Origin: UBA9732 sp963599445
GTDB lineage: Bacteria > Spirochaetota > Spirochaetia > Sphaerochaetales > Sphaerochaetaceae
Length of the DNA stretch: 46,219 nt
Reading direction: 5' to 3'
Assembly (NCBI GenBank): GCA_963599445.1
Contig: CAVBWZ010000019.1
Span: forward strand, 1-46,219
The position numbers and the translations under genes were made by a program. Positions 1 through 9,046 of this stretch are shown here, one piece after another; positions within the stretch are counted from its first letter, which is position 1; every line of letters starts with the position of its first letter. The notes beneath the pieces were generated by a model, which saw only the letters and a list, made by a program, of their open reading frames with translations, did no database searches and was not told the DNA's origin.

Positions 1-81
1 AAGAGCCCTTCATATTACCAATTCCAAGAAACCTGCGGTTTCCATTCACGGTTTTTGAAAGTTTTTTTGAAGAACACGAAT

Positions 82-166
82 AACTCATTGTCACAAAAAG
101 TGATGTTTTCCATAAAAAAGTGACAAAGATGTCACTTTTTGAAGCAAAAAACGGTTTTTGAGGACA
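82..166. repeat. Intergenic repeat, copy A, with GTGACA/TGTCAC hairpin
   Basis: This segment is about 80% identical by eye to 8821-8904 in the same orientation. Both begin with AACTCATTGTCACA and end with AGGACA or CAGGACA. A perfect hairpin lies at 115-140: arm AAAAAGTGACA, loop AAGA, arm TGTCACTTTTT. The A-rich 5' arm and T-rich 3' arm would work as a terminator in both directions. The other copy keeps the hairpin, so the structure may be what is conserved. No gene is visible in 1-197 apart from this repeat. Confidence 0.7.
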
Positions 167-197
167 ATGTTGGGAGCTCCAAAGGTTCCTAAAAAAC

Positions 198-226
198 TTG
201 ACCCCTGCAAAGCACGGATGTAGAAT
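198..226 (+). promoter_or_regulatory. Sigma-70 promoter of the giant lipoprotein gene
   Basis: The -35 box TTGACC (198-203) and -10 box TAGAAT (221-226) are separated by exactly 17 bases. The predicted start site is near 233. It lies upstream of a Shine-Dalgarno-like AAGGTGG (about 256-262) and the ATG at 269, which supports translation starting at the signal peptide rather than at the GTG at 376. Confidence 0.65.
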
Positions 227-268
227 CAAGAGGTCAAACACGTTGGATTATCCAAAAGGTGGTAAGAG

Positions 269-3200
269 ATGAACTACAAGACATTCGCTTTGGCAGTGTT
301 GGTCGCACTTGCGCTTGTGCTGTGTGCAGTCGCATGCGACAGTGAAGTTCCCACCCCGGAATCGGTCGGGGGGGGGTGATTTCCTGGCTTGGAAACTTTG
401 AGGAATCACCATCGAATCCCAAGAGATACGATGCATACCACAACACCGTTGACGGCTGCTCGTACATATACGACGGCGCCAACTGGACGCTTCTAGCCTC
501 CAAAGGCGACAAGGGCGATGCCGGAACGAACGGTCGCTCTATAGTCTGGAAGGGCAGCTACGCCACCGCACCGCAGAACCCCGAAAGGCTGTGGGCGTAC
601 TTCAACACCAAAGACGGCTGTTCATACATCTACGATGGAACCAAATGGACGAACCTCACATCCAAAGGTGGGAAGGGCGAGGATGGAAGGTCGATAGTCT
701 GGAAAGGAAGCCTTTCATCCCATCCACAGAACCCTGAAGTACTTTGGGCCTATTTCAACGAAAGCGATGGATGTTCCTACATCTATGACGGTGAGAAATG
801 GACTCTCCTTTCATCCAAGGGGGACAAGGGCGAAACCGGTAGCTCTGGCGCCGATGGTAGGTCAATAGTCTGGAAAGGCACGTTCTACACCCATCCCGAG
901 AATCCGCAGGAGCTTTGGACATACTACAACGCCACGGACGGCAACGCATACATATACAGCAACGGCTCATGGAGCCTGCTCATGCAGAACCTGGCCGTCA
1001 ACTACGACACGCCTACGATAATAGGAACGGTTTCATCCAATGGTGACATGTACTCCGTCTCGGACGTTTACATAAAGGTCGTGGACGAGTCTTCGAACAA
1101 CACCGTCTGGAACAGCCTTCCAGCTGCAGACGGAGACTTTGCGGTGTCTGGCCTCGATGCTTCCAAGACATACACGCTCCACTTCTCCTCCTGGAGGCTG
1201 AGCGATGTGAACATAACAAACTCCAAAGCCTTGACAGCGGCGACGGAGGACGTCTCATTTGGCGCAATCAGGACCAATGTGACGCCTCTGAGCGGCAAGG
1301 CCCAGAACCTTGGCTCCATAGTCCTTTCCCCGAACGGAACGGTCCATGGCTCGGTCGTCCTTGGTGGTGATACCAATACAAGTGAGGGTGTCGATGTATT
1401 CCTCGATGGAACATCATATGCCACAAAGACCGATTCCAATGGAGAATACACGATCAAGGATGTACTTCAAGGTTCATACTCAATCGTTTTCAAGAAGGAC
1501 GGATACATCACTCAGTCACGGGACATAGTTGTCTTCTCGTCCAATCCTTCGGAGGTTCCATCCTTCGAAGTCCCATCGGTCAATCTTGTCATGGGCTCCT
1601 GTACATTGAAGGGTACAGTCGGCTATGAAGACAGAACCGATATGTCGGGGATCAACGTAGTCCTCATTGGTTCAAGCGGAGACATATGCAGGACGTCGAT
1701 GACGGAGAAGGACGGCTCGTTCTCGTTCGAAGGGATATCCCCCGATACATACACCATAAGGGCCGGTGCCGATGGATACACGACCGTAGACAGGCGCATA
1801 TCGATTTCAATGGGAGAGTCCTATGTCGTTCCAATGGGAGGTCTCGTCAACCTGTGCGGATCCATAACGGGCACTGTGACCACCAACGACTCAGGCCTGA
1901 AGTCAGGCGTAAAGGTGAAGGCTGTATCGTCAAGCGGAGAACGCTCATACGAAACCGTTACGGACGAAACAGGTCTCTACACACTTTCGAATGTGCTTCA
2001 TGGCGAATATGTACTTACCTTCGACAAGGACGGATACGAGACATATACCACTAACATAACAGTTGAACCAGGAAGGGCCTCGACCGCCGATGCACAGCTG
2101 AAGTCAAGGTTCGGCTCCATAAGGGTCATAGTGTCCTTTGTGGACAAGGACGACCCCTCCGGCATAGTCGTGAACGTCTACCACAACGGTACTCTGGTCT
2201 TCAGCGCCACCACTACCAGCACTGGCATAATCGTGATAGCCAACCTTCCCATAGGAGACGGCTACAGCGTGATAGCGTCTTCTGACGGCTATGGCTCATC
2301 GGGCGAGGACAAGGTGACCGTCTCAAGCGGAATGGTCTCGGAGCTCAACCTCCAGAAGCTCTCGAACAGATACGGCTCAATCAAGGGACGTGTCGTGGAT
2401 GCGAACGGGGACCCAATCGAGTCTGCGACTGTGAACATCTCATCTGATGATGGAAACTCGTACACACTCACCACATCCAAGGACGGCACGTTCTCCAAGA
2501 CGGACGTTACCGTTGGAAGGTACACAGTATCCGCAGGCAAGGCGGACTTCCTCACCACGACGCTTCCGCAGACGTACACCGTGGAATCCTCGCTCGTCAC
2601 CGAAATCAAGGACGACATAGTGCTTACACGCAGATATGCCGACATAACAGGCAGAGTGCAGTATGCGGACAAGGACGATGCATCAAACATATCGGTGACC
2701 ATCGAGGACGACAAGGGTAGGACTCTTGGGACGGTCGTCACAGGAAGTACAGGTTCATACTCGTTCAAGGTGGAATCCGGGACGTACTACATAAGGGCCA
2801 ACGCACAGGGGTACTTCGAATCGTCCAAGGTTCTGACTGTCGTCACAGGGCATCTATACACCATCAACCTGGATGGCATGAAGCCTAACCATGGTTCGAT
2901 AACAGGTAAGGTCGTTGATGCTGATGGAAACGCTGTGTCCGGGGCGGTCGTGAACTTGACCAACATGGATGGAACGGGAGAGTCGGTAACGCTTTCGACC
3001 AACGAGAATGGTGGATTCTCGTCATCTACCGTTCCAATCGGAACCTATACTGTCTCCATCACCAAGGGCGGATACATAGACGTCGTATGCAACGATGTTC
3101 CAATCGTTGGAGGCAGAACCTATGATGTTGGAACGAAGACTCTTGTCTCCGGAACAGCAGGGATAACGGGTAGGGTCGTGCTCGAAGGTGCCTCCAACTA

Positions 3201-6200
3201 CTCGGGTGTCACTGTAAGCGCGACATCTTTGGCTGATTCAAGCAAACTGTATACAACGACGACAACGGAGGATGGCCTCTACTATTTCGTCTCTCTTGAT
3301 GTAGGGACGTGGCTTCTCAAGTTCCAGAAGGATGGCTATCTTTCAGTAGGGCCAGAGCAGGTTCCTTTGGTTTCGGATAAGATTGAGGAAGTCAAAGTCG
3401 TTACACTCAGGAACGAAAACTCCATTGTAAAGGGAACCGTTTCCCTGAGAGGTTCGTCTTCGTTCCTAGGTGTGGATGTGCTTCTGAAGAACAGTTCGGA
3501 TGGAACGACATTCTCCACAACGACTGATATCGAAGGAAGATACGTCATTTCGAATGTCAAACCTGGAAGCTATGAACTTGTCCTTTCAAAGGAAGGCTAT
3601 TCCAGTGCAATGATGAAGGACCTTTATGTAGGCAAAGGTACGACAAAGGTCATTGACGAGGTATCCTTGGACATAGCCGTTACTTCAATCAAAGGTCAGG
3701 TCTCCCTTGAATTAAGGATTGACTTCTCCGGTGCATTGGTCACGGCGACAAGCATATCGAATCCAGATGTGATCTATTCTGCGATAACGAACTCACAAGG
3801 CACATTCACCTTTGCAAAGATGTACTCTGGGGAGTATCAGATCGTCGTATCATGCAATGGATACTCGTCGATTACACTTCCTACCGTCAAGGTTTTGAAT
3901 GACAAACCTCTGGACGTAGGCTCCGTCAGTCTCAAGATAGAACGCGGAACGATAGCTGGAATCGCAAGGCTCGAAGGCTATTCGGACTACAGCGGAATAA
4001 AGGTCTCCATCCTTGGAACGGACTACGAGACCACGACCGCAGAGGACGGTTCCTATTCCTTTATCGTACCAGCCGGCAACTACCCTGGAGGGCTCAGGTT
4101 CGAGTACGGGGACTTCGAGACGACATCGTATGCCTCTACCATACCAGTGCTCACCAACTCAACCTATGCGATACCTGACATCCAGCTCAAGTGCCTGAAC
4201 GTCCCAAGAGTATATGGAAAGGTTACGATATACGGCCTCACGAGAGCCGAGTACGATGGTATAACCGTGAAGATAGCGGAGCTTCCATCGTTCTCGTACA
4301 CCACGGACAAGGACGGAAGGTACTCGTTCGAACATGTACCTGTGGGTACATATACTTTGGAGTTCACGAGGGAGAACGCAAGGAAGGTCACGAAGATAGT
4401 AGCCATTGAACCTGCACCTTCCATTGCCATAGAGGACATAGAACTCATACCCGATGCTGCAACGCTGTATGGAAACATCTCGATGGAAGGGGTTGCGGAC
4501 TACAGCGGTGTGACCGTGAGGATAACGACCCCTGGTTCCGTAGAGCTGAAGACCATGACGAACGCCGCAGGATACTGGTACATAGGCAACGTGGTCGCAT
4601 CAAAGAGCCACACCATAACTTTCGAGAAGGATGGATGGGACTCGCAGTCATACGACATTGCAGCCGACAGATACGAACCGCTTGCACTTGTCGACTACAA
4701 CAAGGAGCGGCCCGTCTCAATGAAGGATACGACGGCCCCTGTGATAACGAACATATCCGCGAACATAGGCAGAAGCACTGAGAACGGCAGGGAGGTCTAT
4801 CTCTACCTCTACACCAAAGAGAAGGGCAGTGGAATCAAATGGATACAGGGAACGACTGAGGATACCTTTGACGGAGTAGCTGAACAGGCCTACTACAACC
4901 CGTTTACATTGCTTATCCCTGACGAAGTGGGCGAGTACACCCTACATGTAAGGGTCAAGGATGGAGCTGGAAACGTCTCCGATGCGATGAGTACGAACAT
5001 CGTAGTGAAGAACGACAAGGTCCAGTTGTCCGGAGCCCTTTCAGGCGAGAAGCTGCATCTGACCAAAAACGAGGACGGCAAGCCGTATGTAATTACAGAC
5101 AACGTCCTCGTTCCAAAGGGGGAGACTTTGGTCATAGATCCAGGCGTCGAGATCCAGGTGCAGGGGGCTTTCTACATACAGGTGGAAGGTTCCATCAAGG
5201 CGGTTGGAACGGAAGACGAAAGGATAAAGATATATGGTGTGGACGATGGAGTGGACAACTGGAAGGGTATTAAATTCATTGGAGACGAAGACAGCAGAAT
5301 CTCCTATGCTGATATTTCAGGTCTTACCAGTGGAATCAGCGGACGTTGCGATATGGACCATGCACTGATAACTGCAAATGGTTGGGCGATTGGAAGTTCT
5401 ACACGTGTGTATTACGGTGAAGACGATAGCCTTGTTGGAAGTGTTCAGTATTCAGTTGTCAAAGGAAACATGGCAGTCAAAAATGGATTTGTGGTGAGTT
5501 GTGAGATATATGGCCCGACAATAATTCTATATTCAACGAATGCAGATGGAAATAGTATTGGAGGAAAGCTTTTCTCTTCTTCTTACTGTTTCGTATACAA
5601 CAATGATGTATCGACAACGAATGTCGTATCAATACAGGATATTCAGAAAAATGTTACTTATAACGGATGCAACATACAAATGGGGTTTGATACAGATAAC
5701 TCAAAGACTATACGAGTATCTGCATTGTCTTGGATGCAATTCAATAATTGTACTTTTTCGAAGATTGCCGCCAGAATAAACAATTCAAATTTCATCAATT
5801 GTGAATGTGTGACAATAGGCTCTAAAAGGATTGAGAGATCAGAAATTAATATGACTGGCAATTATTGGGGAGATTCCAATACTGTAGAACTGGAAGCCAA
5901 AGGTGATAACGTAGGACTCAGTTTCATACATGATTATTATGACGATTTCAATCTTTCAAAGGTTATATACACCGGGTGGAAATCAATCTTAATAACTGGT
6001 GCCGGATACCAAGGAAAAGGCTTTGGAAGGGATGAGTTGACGACAACGCTCTATTCCATTGGTGATACAGGTCCTGCTGGAGGATTGGTGTTCTACGACA
6101 AGGGTTTCTATTCAGATGGATGGAGGTATCTTGAGACTATGTCTTCGGATATAGGAGAGTTCGTATTTGGATACTATAGACCTGAAGGAACTACTGATAA

Positions 6201-6579
6201 AATTGTTGGTACTGCATGGGCTGTTGGTTCTGGAAAGTATAACTCTGAAAGATTGGTGGAATACATGGATATTGGAGGCAAAGCTTATGCTAATACTTAT
6301 TATACGAATAAAAACATAAAAGACTATGCCGCTAAAAAATGTATTGATTTTGAATATGGCGGGAAAGATGACTGGTTCCTTCCAAGCAAGGATGAACTCA
6401 ACCTTATATTTTTGAACCTTCAAGAAAATAGTCAGGTTTTGTTTAAAAATTGGCCCTACATTTCGAGTTCCGAGCATGGTGATGACCGTGCATGGGGCCA
6501 GAGCTTTGGGAAATCTCCGGAGTGGAATACTATGCGCGGAAGCAACGAAAACTGCGTGCGTCCAATCAGGGCTTTCTAA
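269..6579 (+). CDS. Giant modular surface lipoprotein, phase-variable; out of frame here at a poly-G tract
   Basis: The ATG at 269 opens a lipoprotein signal peptide: NYK, a hydrophobic core, then lipobox AVAC. It runs into nine Gs (368-376) and stops at TGA 377-379. The body continues from 376 to 6579 in the +1 frame. Ten or seven Gs would join the two into one protein of about 2,100 residues. Body domains in order: four repeats of about 55-60 residues (SIVWKG, DGCSYIYDG, W) with short collagen-like GDKG spacers (about 376-1000); about 14 carboxypeptidase-regulatory-like beta-sandwich repeats, each opening like GSITGxV (about 1010-4700); an Ig-like segment with DTTAPVI (about 4730-5020); a probable beta-helix (about 5030-5990); and a C-terminal DUF1566/Lcl C-type-lectin-like domain (about 6040-6579; GDTGPAGG, WFLPSKDEL, CVRPIRAF). 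It is likely a surface adhesin; the ligand is unknown. An assembly error in the G run would look the same. Confidence 0.8.
368..376 (+). repeat. Poly-G tract (G9), candidate phase-variation switch
   Basis: Nine consecutive Gs lie 12 codons after the lipobox cysteine. With nine, the signal-peptide frame ends at TGA 377-379. With ten (or seven) it reads V-G-G-G-V-I-S-W directly into the large open frame. Poly-G length changes by slipped-strand mispairing are a known phase-variation mechanism in treponemes and other bacteria. That it operates here is inferred. Confidence 0.75.
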
Positions 6580-6645
6580 ACTATTCAACTATTCAGCAAT
6601 TCAAAGGGTTTGGGGAATGTGTCTCAAATCCTCTAGGAGGTATAA

Positions 6646-8397
6646 ATGAGCAAATATCATTCAATTACAATCAAAGATGCCATGCATAACATTGCCACAA
6701 ACAAGTATCTTCTTCCTGCCATACAAAGGAAATACGTGTGGTCCACGTATCAGGTCGAAAGGCTTTTCGACAGCATAATGCGGGACTACCCAATAAACTC
6801 CTTCATGCTGTGGAAGATTACGGACGACGGGATAAAGCGTGGCTACAAGTTCTATTCTTTCATAAAGGACTATTGCCAGTATTTCAACGAAACGAATCCT
6901 GATGCGACCACAAGGCTAATGAAGAATGATTTCTTCGCCGTCATCGACGGCCAGCAGAGGTTGGCGAGCCTATACATAGGACTTGACGGAACCTACAGAT
7001 GCAAAAAGCCCAACAAGTGGTGGATAGACTGCGAGGAGAACATGCCAACAAGACGGCTGTATCTTGATTTGTCGAAGGAGATGGAATCTGATACGGACGA
7101 TGGAATGAAGTACAAGTTTTCCTTCCTCTCCCAAGAAGACTTGGACAGATATGAAGAGAACTCGGATGCCAACTGGTTCCTTGTTGGAAAGGTCTTGGAT
7201 TTCAACGACTTGACTGACGTAAACAGCTACCTAAACGAACATGGGCTGGCTTTGAATAGGTTCGCCCAAGACACCCTGTGCAAATTGTGGGACAGGATTA
7301 ATCGTGATGAGGTCATAAACTACCTTGTCATACCGGACCAGGACCAGAACAAGGTCTTGGATGTGTTTGTCAGGACGAATGCTGGAGGAACCAGCCTGAC
7401 GTTCTCAGACCTTCTCATGTCGATTTCCTCTGCGAACTGGGAGCATCATGATGCCCGCAAGGAGATGGAAGACACCCAGAATGATGTGTTCAGATATGGA
7501 AATCCAAACTTTCTGTTCAGCCAGGACAACATACTCAAGACGATCCTTGTTCTGGAATCGGATGACATCCGGTTCAAATTGGACAATTTCAGTAGGGAGA
7601 GAGTGAGGAGTTTCGAGGATTCTTGGGACAAGATAAGGGAGTCGATAGTCGCAACATTCAATTTCCTTGACAATCTGGGCTATTCCAATGCGACATTGCC
7701 ATCGAAGAATGCTGCGATTCCAATAGTCTACTATGTATACAAGAATGACCTTGCTTCAAGCATAGTCAGATCAACTTTCTCGGAAGAAGACAAGAGAAAC
7801 ATTGTGAAATGGCTCAACCTGTCGTTGATAAAGGGGATATTCGGCGGCCAATCGGACAGCGTATTGAAGAGGATCCGAGATGTGATCAAGGAAGAACCAA
7901 CTCGCAATTTCCCATTTGAGCAAATCGTCAAGGCCTTTGAGACCGATCCAGCCAAGAACTACTCCCTTGACGATGCGTTCATCGATTCCATATTGCTTGA
8001 GCAGTATGGGTCTCCCACCGCTACGCTTGTTCTTCAGCTTCTGTATGCGGACAAGGTTCTCAGATATGGAAATTCTGTTGCACAGGACCATATGCATCCT
8101 AGAGTCGTATTCGAAGACCCTTCAAGGCTTTCGGATTTGGACTTGACTCCAGAGCAGTTGCAGTTCTTCACAGATCCTCAGAATTACAACAGCGTTTTGA
8201 ACCTGCAGCTTCTTGAGTCGGTCGAGAACGCTGCGAAGAACGATGCCCCATTGGCGGATTGGGCTCAATCGAGAGGTTTCAAGAACTACGAGTTGCTTGT
8301 CGAGCCAAATGTGAGTTTGGACATCAAGGATTTTGAAGCGTTCATTGAATCAAGGAAAAGAGTCCTCAAGGAGAAACTGAAGGGTTTGTTCGAATAG
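6646..8397 (+). CDS. DUF262 + HNH (DUF1524-like) nuclease, GmrSD-type
   Basis: The 583-residue protein starts at an ATG preceded by a strong AGGAGG. The N-terminal DUF262 (ParB/Srx-like fold) shows LPAIQRKYVW at 23-32 and the hallmark DGQQR at 101-105, which in the family is linked to nucleotide-dependent activity. The C-terminal part has DHMHP at 481-485 followed by N-x-V-L-NLQLL and EN-x-x-K, the pattern of a His-Me finger (HNH/DUF1524) nuclease. Having both parts in one chain resembles GmrSD-type type IV restriction enzymes and SspE-like effectors, which attack modified or phage DNA. It lies 66 bases after the lipoprotein gene, on the same strand, with a terminator after it. The defence role is inferred from family. 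Confidence 0.75.
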   Translation: MSKYHSITIKDAMHNIATNKYLLPAIQRKYVWSTYQVERLFDSIMRDYPINSFMLWKITDDGIKRGYKFYSFIKDYCQYFNETNPDATTRLMKNDFFAVIDGQQRLASLYIGLDGTYRCKKPNKWWIDCEENMPTRRLYLDLSKEMESDTDDGMKYKFSFLSQEDLDRYEENSDANWFLVGKVLDFNDLTDVNSYLNEHGLALNRFAQDTLCKLWDRINRDEVINYLVIPDQDQNKVLDVFVRTNAGGTSLTFSDLLMSISSANWEHHDARKEMEDTQNDVFRYGNPNFLFSQDNILKTILVLESDDIRFKLDNFSRERVRSFEDSWDKIRESIVATFNFLDNLGYSNATLPSKNAAIPIVYYVYKNDLASSIVRSTFSEEDKRNIVKWLNLSLIKGIFGGQSDSVLKRIRDVIKEEPTRNFPFEQIVKAFETDPAKNYSLDDAFIDSILLEQYGSPTATLVLQLLYADKVLRYGNSVAQDHMHPRVVFEDPSRLSDLDLTPEQLQFFTDPQNYNSVLNLQLLESVENAAKNDAPLADWAQSRGFKNYELLVEPNVSLDIKDFEAFIESRKRVLKEKLKGLFE

Positions 8398-8457
8398 ATG
8401 GCAAAATGCAATATCGTATCGAACATTTTTGCGGGTATATGCAATTTTGTTCGATAG

Positions 8458-8490
8458 AATAGGCGGAGTAGGGTTAACCCTCCGCCTATT
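8458..8490 (+). terminator. Terminator after the DUF262 nuclease
   Basis: Perfect 11-bp stem AATAGGCGGAG / CTCCGCCTATT around an 11-base loop that itself contains AGGGTTAACCC. It lies 60 bases after the stop codon. The T-run is weak, but the stem also works on the opposite strand. Confidence 0.7.
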
Positions 8491-8599
8491 CTGTGTTCCT
8501 AGTAGTTGCTGAACTCTATCGACTTCCTCACCGCTCAGGCTAGCAGTCTTGACTATGTCAGATTGTTACTGCAAACCATGTTTTTATTGCTTGCTGTAA

Positions 8600-8697
8600 C
8601 ATTTCGGTTCTTCACGGAAAGTTGGGGTACGGCTACAGGAACGAAGAGTACTTCTTCGCCCTCATAAGGTATCTTTCCATCCCCTCCGTAAGAGGTT
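8600..8697 (+). pseudogene. Possible degenerate transposase C-terminus
   Basis: In one plus frame the sequence reads HGKLGYGYRNEEYFFALIRY and then LSIPSVR before a stop. The GYRNxEYF stretch resembles the C-terminal end of ISL3-like transposases, but no start, upstream domain or terminal inverted repeats can be seen. The rest of 8491-8820 shows no gene. The similarity is from memory and weak. Confidence 0.25.
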
Positions 8698-8820
8698 CAT
8701 CCCACAGAAAAACGTGAAGAGCCAACATTTCTGTTATAGCATCCATGGTTTTTGGACTTTGCAGTAACATCAAAGTTGTTGTCTGATATGATTTCCTGAT
8801 GTTTTTAAAGGACTCTGAAC

Positions 8821-8904
8821 AACTCATTGTCACATAAAATAATGTTTTCATAGAAAAAGTGACAGAGATGTCACCTTTTGGGGCAGAAAACGAATCTCAG
8901 GACA
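8821..8904. repeat. Intergenic repeat, copy B, with conserved hairpin
   Basis: Second copy of the element at 82-166, same orientation. The hairpin at 8854-8879 (AAAAAGTGACA, loop GAGA, TGTCAC then CTTTT) keeps its stem although loop and flanks differ. The two copies bracket the lipoprotein and nuclease genes. Confidence 0.7.
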
Positions 8905-8970
8905 CATCGAACGTTCTATTCAATCATGGACGGGAGGCGTTTCTTCTTTTTTATAAATTGGGGCGTTTGG

Positions 8971-9017
8971 GAAGAAAATTTTCTTCAGCAGTTCCGTTTT
9001 TTCCGTTTACTGAAGAA
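8971..9017 (-). terminator. Possible terminator/palindromes downstream of the xanthine dehydrogenase gene
   Basis: A perfect 16-bp palindrome GAAGAAAATTTTCTTC (8971-8986) overlaps an 8-bp inverted repeat, TTCTTCAG (8981-8988) / CTGAAGAA (9010-9017). Read on the minus strand it follows the stop codon of the hydroxylase by about 30 bases and runs into AAAATTTTCTTC. It is a weak terminator at best. Confidence 0.35.
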
Positions 9018-9046
9018 ACCTAGTGGCAAAACTACGTAATTCAGCT

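Noticed and set aside
6040..6579. Diversity-generating retroelement acting on the DUF1566 domain
   Set aside because: DUF1566 lectin-like domains are known targets of such elements (for example in Legionella), but the window has no reverse transcriptase, no template repeat matching the 3' end, and the end is not enriched in AAC/AAT codons. A check of the flanking genome is still worthwhile.
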